DNA from: Anaerobacterium chartisolvens
GTDB lineage: Bacteria > Bacillota > Clostridia > Acetivibrionales > DSM-27016
Direction of reading: 5' to 3'
DNA: 64,000 nt
Assembly: GCF_003337415.1 (NCBI RefSeq)
Contig: NZ_QPJT01000006.1
Location: forward strand, 62,001-126,000
The position numbers and the translations under genes are program-made. The notes beneath the pieces were generated by a model. The model worked only from the letters and a program-made list of their open reading frames with translations. It did not search any database and was not told the DNA's origin. Shown here piece after piece: positions 1 to 8,500 of the stretch (within the stretch, counting starts at the first letter, position 1; each line of letters starts with the position of its first letter).

Positions 1-720
1 TCGGGGCAGTGCTTCAATCACGTTTTTATCAGTCAAATAGAGCGTTTTCGAAAGCTTTGCCCCCTTAGTGTAACCTTCCATTTCCCGAGGGTCATCAACC
101 CCCCATTTTATAGTTGCGCCTGTTTTTTTCAACGATGGATGATGCTTTGAACTTTTTGCAGTCAATTTAGAATATGCATCGAAAATTATCGTATAGCTCT
201 TAAACTTGGATTTCAAGGCGCTTAAAAGTGCTTTTATCTCATTTTCAGAAAGATACATAAACAATCCCTCTGCAATAACAAGTACCTCATATTCGACTGC
301 TCCCATGCCCTCCAACCATCTTAGGTCTGTAACAGAGGAAGCAATGTATTTATAGCTGTCTGTTTCACCGTACAATTGCTTTTTAATATCAATAACTGCT
401 GGGAAGTCCAAATCATACCACATTCCAACATGAAGTCCCAACCGCATAAATCGTGCATCAAGTCCGCAACCGAGATGCAAAACCAAGCAGCTTGGACTTT
501 CTCCGATGAAACTCCTTGAGAAATCGTCAATAATTGCCGCACGCATTGCAAGCATAACCTGTGTTTTATTTTGGATTTTCAGCCTTGAGTAATCGTAATC
601 AAGCTTGCCTATCGCCGCTTCGGCATATGGATCCTTAAAAACTCCCATTTTGCTCATCTTAGCTTTACCGTACAGTGGGATTATTAGAGTTTCCATTTCA
701 TTTTTCAAATGCATTTTCAT
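1..720 (-). CDS. SAM-dependent methyltransferase, LCMT/TcmP-like (3' end outside window)
   Basis: An open frame starts at ATG 720 and runs unbroken to base 1 (240 codons), so the C-terminus lies outside the window. A GGGAGGTG ribosome site lies a few bases upstream of the ATG. The SAM-binding glycine motif is visible as VLHLGCGLDARF (about residues 80-91), followed by the acidic WYDLDFP strand, SSVTDLRW and VIAEGLFMYLSE. This order is typical of the leucine carboxyl methyltransferase / TcmP-like family (PF04072), which methylates small molecules or carboxyl groups; the substrate cannot be read here. It is transcribed divergently from the TetR gene, so it is probably the regulator's main target. 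The family call is fairly sure, the substrate unknown. Confidence 0.8.
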   Translation of the reverse strand, partial: MKMHLKNEMETLIIPLYGKAKMSKMGVFKDPYAEAAIGKLDYDYSRLKIQNKTQVMLAMRAAIIDDFSRSFIGESPSCLVLHLGCGLDARFMRLGLHVGMWYDLDFPAVIDIKKQLYGETDSYKYIASSVTDLRWLEGMGAVEYEVLVIAEGLFMYLSENEIKALLSALKSKFKSYTIIFDAYSKLTAKSSKHHPSLKKTGATIKWGVDDPREMEGYTKGAKLSKTLYLTDKNVIEALPR

Positions 721-763
721 ATTAACACCTCCCAATATCAATGCCCGCCCTCTTTTTAAATAA

Positions 764-848
764 TGAACTGATATATTATCTGAGTTCATTATACTCTTTT
801 TCTATCTGCAAGTCAATATGAATTGAACTTACAATTTACGTCGGTTCA
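764..848. promoter_or_regulatory. Two TGAAC-N15-GTTCA operator dyads between divergent genes
   Basis: The pattern TGAAC, 15 bases, GTTCA occurs twice: at 764-788 and at 824-848. The first covers the start region of the methyltransferase promoter and the second covers the -35 of the tetR promoter. An extra TGAAC half-site lies at 863-867. Spaced inverted repeats at both divergent promoters are the usual arrangement for an autoregulated TetR repressor, here presumably the product of 1101-1721. Confidence 0.7.
788..816 (-). promoter_or_regulatory. Sigma-A promoter of the methyltransferase gene
   Basis: On the minus strand TTGACT (811-816) and TATAAT (788-793) are separated by exactly 17 bp and point at the methyltransferase start at 720. 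The left operator dyad (764-788) overlaps the expected transcription start, so a bound repressor would block this promoter. Confidence 0.75.
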
Positions 849-863
849 TATTCGTGGTATACT
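835..863 (+). promoter_or_regulatory. Promoter of the TetR gene
   Basis: TTTACG (835-840), a 17-bp spacer and TATACT (858-863) form a good sigma-A promoter reading toward the TetR gene. The MITE-like repeat starts 5 bp after the -10, so nearly the whole repeat would form the 5' leader of the tetR mRNA. Confidence 0.6.
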
Positions 864-867
864 GAAC

Positions 868-1085
868 CTATATAAATTAGGATACAAACTATCTAAAAAG
901 GATGTAAAATAATTTCCGGAAAAATAATTTCCCCGGAATGCGTGACCGGGATATAATTTAAGCTAACTAAAATCACAAGCGCCTTCTACAGGTATACATG
1001 CTTCTATAGTTAGAGTAGAAATTATTATGGAGGATATTATTTTACATCCTCCGTTATCCGATATGTAAAAGCCTAAACTATATAG
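868..1085 (+). repeat. MITE-like repeat, family A, copy 1 (218 bp)
   Basis: The ends are imperfect inverted repeats: CTATATAAATTAGG at the left and, read inward, CTATATAGTTTAGG at the right. The homology of the arms continues through GGATGTAAAATAAT about 50 bp inside each end. A second full copy lies inverted at 15015-15233 and a fragment at 52657-52735. There is no coding potential, so it fits a non-autonomous element. It fills the gap between the tetR promoter and the tetR start codon. Confidence 0.75.
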
Positions 1086-1100
1086 AAAGCAGGTGCATGT

Positions 1101-1721
1101 ATGAACGGATACAAGAGAAGAACCCAAAAAAAGCGGGATGCCATTGTTAAAGCGGCGCAGGAACTGTTCTCAGAAAAAGGCATTGCGGCGGTCAGTGTCA
1201 CCGACATTGCGGCAAAAGCAAATGTGTCCCGAGTTACCCTGTTCAAATATTTTGGGGATAAAGAAGCATTGGCGAAAGAGGCAATGTTTTCATGGATTGA
1301 GCTGCTCATGAAGGAATATGAAACCATCCTTTCAAGCACCAAGCCTTTTCATAAAAAGCTGCTCGAACTTCTGAACACAAGGCTTGCCGGGAGGGAAAGG
1401 ATTGGAGAGCGGTTTATCCATTCCACGGCATGGGACGACCCGGAACTTCTCAGGCTTATCAAGGAAATGACTGCCACTTATGCTCTACCGATAATTATGA
1501 AGTTTATGGAAGAAGGGAAACGCTCGGGCGATATTGATTCCTCCCTCGACAATGAAGCGATTCTCGCCTATTTTTCTGCCTTTGGTCCAATTGTCAGAAG
1601 TCCTGAGTACATCAAAAAAGGGAAAGAATTTCAAATCAGCATGTTCAACCTATTTATGGGTGGATTGGTTAAAAACTGGTATCAAAAAACAGATACCGCT
1701 CATCATACTTCGAATACTTAG
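1101..1721 (+). CDS. TetR/AcrR family transcriptional regulator
   Basis: The 206-aa protein has the normal TetR length. An N-terminal helix-turn-helix spans about residues 20-54 (key part TDIAAKANVSRVTLFKYFGD). The rest is a variable helical ligand-binding and dimerisation domain. The ATG at 1101 follows an AGGTG ribosome site. The gene diverges from the SAM methyltransferase gene and shares with it two TGAAC-N15-GTTCA dyads, so self-repression and repression of the methyltransferase are likely. The ligand cannot be inferred. A family A MITE-like element forms its 5' leader, which may change its expression. Confidence 0.85.
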   Translation: MNGYKRRTQKKRDAIVKAAQELFSEKGIAAVSVTDIAAKANVSRVTLFKYFGDKEALAKEAMFSWIELLMKEYETILSSTKPFHKKLLELLNTRLAGRERIGERFIHSTAWDDPELLRLIKEMTATYALPIIMKFMEEGKRSGDIDSSLDNEAILAYFSAFGPIVRSPEYIKKGKEFQISMFNLFMGGLVKNWYQKTDTAHHTSNT

Positions 1722-1777
1722 CGTATGAATTTACTACTTTAAATTCTTAGGTGCTTTAGGCTGGTGTAGAATAAGCT

Positions 1778-3358
1778 TTATTTCCAAAGATCACATATAG
1801 CTTTGTACTCTTTAGGGGTATACCCGGTTACCTTTTTAAACACCCTAAAAAAATATTTTGTATTATCAAAGCCAATGGTTTTTGCTATCTTATACACTTT
1901 ATTATCAGAATTTCTGAGTAACTCTGTAGCTTTTTGTATTCTTACTTTATTTATAAAATCAATGAAATTATCACCGGATTTTTCCTTAAACAAGTAGCTG
2001 CAATAACTGGGGTTAATAAAGAATAATGAAGATATTTTCTCTAATGTCAAATTTTTAGAATAATTTTTTTGTACATAGGTTTTAATATTATCTATAATAT
2101 TTTCAGAAGAATAAATTGCTTTTTGTCCCAGCATCAGAGAAATGTTTGATAATACTTGAAGTAAATATGCTCTAATTGAATTTATGTCAAATAATGTATC
2201 AATTATTGTTTCATAGCTGGATGGAAGTGTATTATCTGGCATTGAATCAAAATATTCATGTAATAAATCTCTTGCTTCTTTAAGCAGACTCCGGCAATTA
2301 CGTTTAACTACAGCTAGTGTCATTAGCGGATCTCTGGAAAAAAATTCGAACAAATCTCTGGTTAATTCTGTTATTTTTTGAGTATTTCCGGATTCAATGT
2401 AAAATACTAGATCATCAGAGTTTTCCCACTCAAATGAATTCGGAACAGTAGTGTCATCCGTGAAAAAGTGAAAAATACTGTTATCAAAAATCTTTCTGCT
2501 GTCTAAAGCCGAAACAGTTTCCTTATAAGCTTGACGCAATTCAATAATATTGTGCTTTATATTGCTGATACCGATAAAAACTTCAGTTAACGGGCTGCTG
2601 CTGAATATCTCAATCAGATTTTTTGCAGTTTGAGAGGCCAATTCAATAATTTTATTATCCAATTGTTCTGAATAGAGCAATATGAAGAAACAAATTTGGT
2701 CATTATAAGGATGAGGAAGAAAAATGCAGGAATTATTTAAGTCATTCTGTTCCATGTAATTATAAAAAACATATTCCTCCAGTTTACTGGTTGAATATAT
2801 GGAAAGAAGCAAAAAGGAATCTGCATTATCTATGATTTTCAGTTTTCCCGACCTGATACTTGGGACAGCGTCTTTCTTGTTAATGTCGAGGATTATGCTG
2901 CTCAAGGATTGTAAATCAGAATTATAGCTGATTTGCTCCTTCTCATCTTCAATGAGTTCTATTTTTTGTTGAATAGAATTATCTCTTTCTATGAGAGAGA
3001 TTGCTTTTGTCAGGGTCTTATGAAGTTCTTCACGATTAAAAGGCTTTAACAAGTAGCTTACCACATTTGCAGAGATGGCTTCCTTCATGTATTCAAAATC
3101 ACTATATCCACTAATGACAATTATTTTCTTTTCAGGATAATCCTTTTGAATAAGCTTTAACAGAGATTTTCCATCCATAAGAGGCATTCTCATATCGGTA
3201 ATTATTATATCAGGATTGATCTTATGTACCAATTTTAGGGCATCTTCACCGTTATCTGCTTCACCGGCAAATGAAATATTTTTTTCATAGGTCTCTAGCT
3301 TCTTCAATATGCCACGTCTTATCAAAGGCTCATCATCTACAATTATAAATTTATACAT
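1778..3358 (-). CDS. Response regulator, REC plus AraC-type DNA-binding domain (YesN-like)
   Basis: At 526 aa this is a typical YesN-class regulator. The receiver domain (1-120) has the acidic pair D8-D9, the phospho-acceptor D55 in IITDMRMP and K105 in YLLKPF. A long linker follows, and the C-terminal 100 residues carry two helix-turn-helix motifs of the AraC type, ending in the family signature around FDNTKYFFRVFKKVTG-YTP. It lies 10 bp downstream of the partner kinase gene, on the same strand. YesM/YesN pairs regulate adjacent sugar ABC transporters and glycoside hydrolases. The 57-bp direct-repeat boxes at 5207-5263 and 11601-11657 are its likely targets. Confidence 0.9.
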   Translation of the reverse strand: MYKFIIVDDEPLIRRGILKKLETYEKNISFAGEADNGEDALKLVHKINPDIIITDMRMPLMDGKSLLKLIQKDYPEKKIIVISGYSDFEYMKEAISANVVSYLLKPFNREELHKTLTKAISLIERDNSIQQKIELIEDEKEQISYNSDLQSLSSIILDINKKDAVPSIRSGKLKIIDNADSFLLLSIYSTSKLEEYVFYNYMEQNDLNNSCIFLPHPYNDQICFFILLYSEQLDNKIIELASQTAKNLIEIFSSSPLTEVFIGISNIKHNIIELRQAYKETVSALDSRKIFDNSIFHFFTDDTTVPNSFEWENSDDLVFYIESGNTQKITELTRDLFEFFSRDPLMTLAVVKRNCRSLLKEARDLLHEYFDSMPDNTLPSSYETIIDTLFDINSIRAYLLQVLSNISLMLGQKAIYSSENIIDNIKTYVQKNYSKNLTLEKISSLFFINPSYCSYLFKEKSGDNFIDFINKVRIQKATELLRNSDNKVYKIAKTIGFDNTKYFFRVFKKVTGYTPKEYKAICDLWK

Positions 3359-3368
3359 AAAATACCTC

Positions 3369-5198
3369 CTAAATTACTCTTGGTACACGAACCTTAACCT
3401 TTGTTCCTGAATTTTGCTCACTTTCAAAGCTCAAACCGTATTCCATACCGTAATAGAGCTGGATTCTTGAATGTACGTTTTTTATTCCGATACTGCGTTT
3501 ATTTCTTTGACCCAGTTCGGTAAATTTAGGTTTTTCACTCAATAATTCCTTTATTTCATTAACCTGTTCAACAGACATTCCTATTCCGTCATCCATAATC
3601 TCGAAACAAAGTTCCCTTTCTGTACCGTAACCTTTTATAGTAAGGATTCCTTTGCTCTTTTTACTTTCTAGGCCGTGATAAATAGCATTTTCAATTATTG
3701 GCTGGAGTATAAGTTTTAGAACTTTATTACAAGATAAATCAACTTGTATGTTTTGTACGAAACTAATCTTATCCTCATAACGGATTTTTTGAATAGACAA
3801 ATAGTTATTAACATGTAATAATTCTTCTTCTACCGTTACTAATTCGCTAGTAGTCTTTATGCTGTATCTGAACATATCTCCGAGAGCTTTTGACATGATA
3901 GCAATACTATTCACTTCCTCTATTTCTGCTATGCTGTGGATAGATTCAAGAGTATTATATAAAAAGTGGGAATTTATCTGGGCTTCCAAAGCCTTCATTT
4001 GCGAATCCAGGGCTATGAGCTTGTTTTGATAGCTTTCCTTTATATAAGTATTTATTTCATTTATCATATTGTTATATTCATTATATAATGTACCTATTTC
4101 ATCAATACGCTCCAAATGCTTCTTTTTTGCAATTACAAGTTTATGTAATTTGTTTTTACGCATGATATCACTTAATTCAGTGATTGGTTTAGTCAAAAAA
4201 GTTGATAGTATTACGGACAGTATTATGAAAATAACAGTACATGTTCCTGATATATATATTATTAATTTTTTAGTGATGCCAAACTGTTTGTTTAATTCAT
4301 TTATTGACACAGAGGCTACAACTTTCCAATTATTATTCGGGAACGATTTGTATACAGTAAGCACGCTTCCTTTTTCCATTTCAAAGCTGCCTTCAGCGCC
4401 GCTTGAGGTTTTATTAAGTATATCGCTGGACAAATATTGCCCTATATTATTCTTTTCGTTATCAAATAAAATTTTCCCACTCTCATTAACCAGATAAATA
4501 TCCGTTATATTAGGAATAATATCTCTGTCCAAACCATTAAATATGTCAAGACTGCAGTCCAACATAAGGACACCAAGGAATTCACGAGTGCTTGTATCAA
4601 AAATTGCTCGAGAAAAAAAAATCGAGTTTTTAGAATTTAATATAAAACTTTTGGGTTCCACATCGCTAACATATAACTGACCATTATTCTCTAACGTCTT
4701 TTTATACCATTCGTCGTTAAATGGAGTATAGCCAAGTTTAAGATCGGTTCCTGAACTGCTATAACTTATATAATTACCATTCAGAGTAAATATATAAATC
4801 CCATTTATATAGCTATATCCGTACATAAGATTCTCACAAAGAAACCTCATTTTTTTTCTACTCATATAAAGATCGTATTGAGACCAACTATTAATGTTAT
4901 CGTTCAATTTTTTTAATTCTTCGGCTATTGTGCTATCTGTTGTTGAATTATATGTATCTGCCGAGTACTGTTGAAAGGATACAGTGATTCGATTTATATC
5001 CTGCAAAACATAACTTACCCTTTCTACTGAATTTTTAAGGGTATTTGAAGAAACTAGTGATACGTGCTGACTGATAAGCTCTGTATAGCTGTTGTAAGAT
5101 GTTATGGTAACAATTATAATCGGAATTACAGATATCGCAATAAATATAATGAGAAACTTTGCTTTAATGTTTAAGAAATATGAGTTAATAGATCTCAC
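3369..5198 (-). CDS. Sensor histidine kinase (YesM-like)
   Basis: This 609-aa membrane kinase has a first transmembrane helix at about 14-33, a large extracytoplasmic Cache-like sensor region (about 34-308), a second helix near 309-330 followed by a HAMP linker, the His_kinase domain with phospho-acceptor H411 in INSHFLYNT, and a HATPase domain beginning at LQPIIENAIYHG. It is the partner of the YesN-like regulator immediately downstream. The ligand is probably an oligosaccharide or a solute-binding protein, given the neighbours. The start is uncertain: the GTG at 5198 lies within or next to the only good SD-like run (GAAGGGG), and no ATG follows nearby. An ATT three codons in would have better spacing. 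Confidence 0.88.
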   Translation of the reverse strand: MRSINSYFLNIKAKFLIIFIAISVIPIIIVTITSYNSYTELISQHVSLVSSNTLKNSVERVSYVLQDINRITVSFQQYSADTYNSTTDSTIAEELKKLNDNINSWSQYDLYMSRKKMRFLCENLMYGYSYINGIYIFTLNGNYISYSSSGTDLKLGYTPFNDEWYKKTLENNGQLYVSDVEPKSFILNSKNSIFFSRAIFDTSTREFLGVLMLDCSLDIFNGLDRDIIPNITDIYLVNESGKILFDNEKNNIGQYLSSDILNKTSSGAEGSFEMEKGSVLTVYKSFPNNNWKVVASVSINELNKQFGITKKLIIYISGTCTVIFIILSVILSTFLTKPITELSDIMRKNKLHKLVIAKKKHLERIDEIGTLYNEYNNMINEINTYIKESYQNKLIALDSQMKALEAQINSHFLYNTLESIHSIAEIEEVNSIAIMSKALGDMFRYSIKTTSELVTVEEELLHVNNYLSIQKIRYEDKISFVQNIQVDLSCNKVLKLILQPIIENAIYHGLESKKSKGILTIKGYGTERELCFEIMDDGIGMSVEQVNEIKELLSEKPKFTELGQRNKRSIGIKNVHSRIQLYYGMEYGLSFESEQNSGTKVKVRVPRVI

Positions 5199-5206
5199 CC
5201 CTTCTA

Positions 5207-5263
5207 TCTAAAAATAGTATACCATAAATACTAAATTATGTACACTATAAATGTGCTAAGATG
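5207..5263 (+). promoter_or_regulatory. 57-bp AraC-type box, copy 1, between kinase and GH3 genes
   Basis: The direct repeats GTATACCATAAAT (5217-5229) and GTACACTATAAAT (5240-5252) are spaced 23 bp start to start. The whole 57-bp stretch is repeated, in the same orientation, at 11601-11657 upstream of the sugar-binding lipoprotein gene. Direct half-sites about two helical turns apart suit a dimeric AraC-type regulator such as the YesN-like protein. The box points toward the GH3 gene at 5512 and lies 9 bp from the kinase start, so it may act on both. Confidence 0.65.
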
Positions 5264-5466
5264 TAGCTACATGAAAATATCAAGTACTCCATTTATGGCA
5301 ATTCGTTAGCTTATAATAAGATGATTTACAAAAAATGTAAATGAAGAAATAAATATTACCCACTTAAAATCAAATTTAGGAAGCCTTAAAAATGAGTTTA
5401 AACTTTTAGGCTATTCACTGCACCTGTTAACCAAGATGAAGGCTTTGCTGCAATTAATAATTGGTT

Positions 5467-5484
5467 CTATTTAAATTTAAATAG
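5467..5484. promoter_or_regulatory. 18-bp perfect AT palindrome before the GH3 gene
   Basis: CTATTTAAATTTAAATAG is perfectly self-complementary and lies just upstream of the AAAGGAG ribosome site of the GH3 gene. It could be an operator or simply AT-rich sequence. An imperfect hairpin (AGCCTTAAAA with TTTTAGGCT) lies about 60 bp further upstream. The remaining stretch from 5264 shows no gene. Confidence 0.3.
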
Positions 5485-5511
5485 ATAATAAACAAAAGGA
5501 GTTGTTGAAAG

Positions 5512-8500
5512 ATGAGTTATTGTAGTAGACCAAAGAAGCTGTTAAGTCTCTTGATTGTGTGCTTGATTATCATATCATGCATGCCGGCATCTCATGTATC
5601 AGCGGAAGGAAGCACTATCACTTTCGAGAGGGACGCCAGTAATATGCCGATTTTCGACGGAGTAGCGTCTCATCTTGATGCATTTGTCGATCTGGTCTTA
5701 GCAGACATGAGCATTGATGATCTCTCATACTATGCGGATCAAAAGAATGCAAAAAATCCAAGAGTGATTGAAGGAGGCTATACACTTCCGGCTACGGCTA
5801 CAGGCGGTGTAGACCGCGTTATGGGTGTTAGCACCGACATGCCTTCAATGCTTGCATTAGGACAATCATGGAACAAGGAACTTGTCAATGAAGTAGGTGT
5901 GGTAATGGGCAATGAGCGCAGAGGTGAAGTCAACAGCACCGATCCAAATACGCTTATGTTCTCCGCTGTGTCAGACCTTAGGATTAATCCTCTTAGCGGA
6001 CGTTTTGAAGAAGGCTTTGCAGAGGATCCTGTCCTTGCGGGTACAATGGTTAATTCCATGTCTACGGGAATTACCGGTTATGGAGAGCAAGGGAATGAAG
6101 ATGGTTTTTGGCTTAAAACACAGTTGGGCACCAAACACTTTACTAACTATCTGGCTCAGTGGTTTAGAACCAGTGGGCAGTTTTATGCCAGCCCGCGTGC
6201 TATTAATGAATATCAGATGAAGAGCTTTTTATATCCTTTAAGCTCTGGTCTGGTTACAAGCATAATGACTACCTATGGGCGTACAAACGGCATACCAAAC
6301 CATGTTTCTCCTAATATAATACGTGCCAGAAACGCATCTCATTACAGTTTGATGCCGGTTGGAGATTTTATTTTTGCTGACACGTTAATGACTTCCGGTT
6401 TTAGTAACGGATATCAGAACTATACAGATGCAAACGGATCAGCAGCATTGCTGCTTCTCGCTGGTAATCATGCAAATACTTTCTCTTCAAACAAAACTAA
6501 TCTAGTGAATGCTGTAACCAATGGATTATTTGGCGTTTCAAGAAATGAATTAGAAGAAAGTGTCCGTGGCCAAATTGAAATGTGGGTGCGTACAGGGTTT
6601 TTCAGTGAAAAAGAGGATGATGGAACTGCAAAGGATTATCCCTTCACAAATCTCGCGAAGGATAAATCTCCTGTTAATTATACATCAACTGATAATCAAG
6701 CAGTTGCAATGGAGGCTGCACATGAAAGTGTGGTTTTATTGAAGAACAAAGATAATATTTTGCCGTTAAGCAAAGACAGCAAGGTGGCAGTGACCGGCAT
6801 TTTTGCTGATACACGCTTCAAAGCTACGTATTCTGTCGGTACTACGCCTGATATTGAAAACTCCAGATTATCACCGCTTGGAGCTGTTCGTAACGCAATT
6901 GGTACAGACAATGTAACTTATGGAACAGGGGCTAAAATCGTAGCCTTTAAATCAGTATCAAACCAGAAAACTGTTACCGCTTCGGAGCAAGAAACAGGGG
7001 AACGGTTGACTGCGACATATCAACCTCCAGAAGCAGAATCTGTGCCGGAAGACACCTACACATATGAAAAGGATGATAAGGCTTATACTGACTCCCAAGC
7101 CTTTGAAGCCTATGCCTGGGGTCAGGGTGGTTATAGCTATAAAGCTTTAGCCAATAATAAATGGCTTAAATATTCTACTAATGACGGTGTTACAAATACT
7201 GATAGTACAAGCCTTAATTTAACGGAAAATCCATTTTCGAATGTGGCAACTGCCAGCACTCTGCCCGGGCGTTTCCGACGTGAGGTTAATGCTGATGGGA
7301 CAGTATCATTGATTAGCGGAAGCTACAATGAAAGTTTTGGTGGAGGGTTTGAAACTGTTTACTATACAGCTGGCCGTTTTGCAACTGTAGATTCAGAGGA
7401 CAGCATTACTGTTTCGAGCAGTGTGCTTGCTAATGAAGCCGGAGCGGCAGCACGTACTAATGCCGAAAAATTTGATGAGATTGTTTTAAAAGAAGCAGGT
7501 GCTGATGCTCAAGCTTGGAAAATAAGCAATGACTATGCTGTTGTTGTTGTAGGTGCTCCTGCCAGACACAGTACCGGTGAAGGCTCTGACCGCTCCGATC
7601 TCGACCTGGGCGAGGATCAGTATGAAATAATAAACAACGTGGCTGAAGCTTTCCCCGGAAAAACAATCGTTATTGTAAAATCCAACTATCCCGTGAATAT
7701 GAAACAAGTACAAAATAATGACAATGTTGGTGCTATACTTTATCAGCCATATGCCGGACAATATGACAGCAAAGCCCTTGCCGACGTGCTGTTCGGGGAT
7801 TATGCCCCTACAGGCCGCTTGACTTCAACCTGGTACTCAGGAACAGAATCATTCCCTGCAATCAGTGAATATTCTCTGCCTGAAGGTATAGCAACTCCAA
7901 CAACACTGGCACAAATTGATAAACGTTTCACCGCGGATATGACAAACGGCGATCCGCTGGATACGGGCATGACATATATGTACACCGATGCCGATGTTAC
8001 ATATGAATTCGGCTTTGGACTGGGATATAGTGCGTTTGAATACTTAAATCTTTCAGTGCCGGAGGATGTGAGCGGTGATTCGCCTTTTACAGTGACGGTT
8101 GATGTAAAAAATACAGGGACGGTTGACACCTCGGAAGTAGTCCAGATTTACATTAAAAATGACAACTCTGTCTATGGAGAATATGTGCCCAAGAAAAAGT
8201 TACTTTCTTATGAAAAGGTTTATATTCTGGCCGGGGAAACAGAGACGGTGACTCTTACCGCAGACCCGGCAGATTTTGCTGTATGGGATGTAAACAGCTC
8301 AAGCTATGTAACAGAGACAGGCTCATACACAATAATGGCAGGAAAATCCTCAGATAATATCCTTCTTACCAAAGAATTTGATTATACTGGAGGAGTAATA
8401 CATGAACTGGACGCTTCAAGTAAAGCAATTAATGTTTATGATTCTGCCTTTGCGACAAAAGATGTTGTTTACCGTGAAGTATCAAAAATACGTACTGCGG

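Noticed and set aside
7486-8129. Minus-strand ORFs inside the GH3 gene
   Set aside because: They lie in a continuous 1981-codon gene with good domain content and have no ribosome sites.
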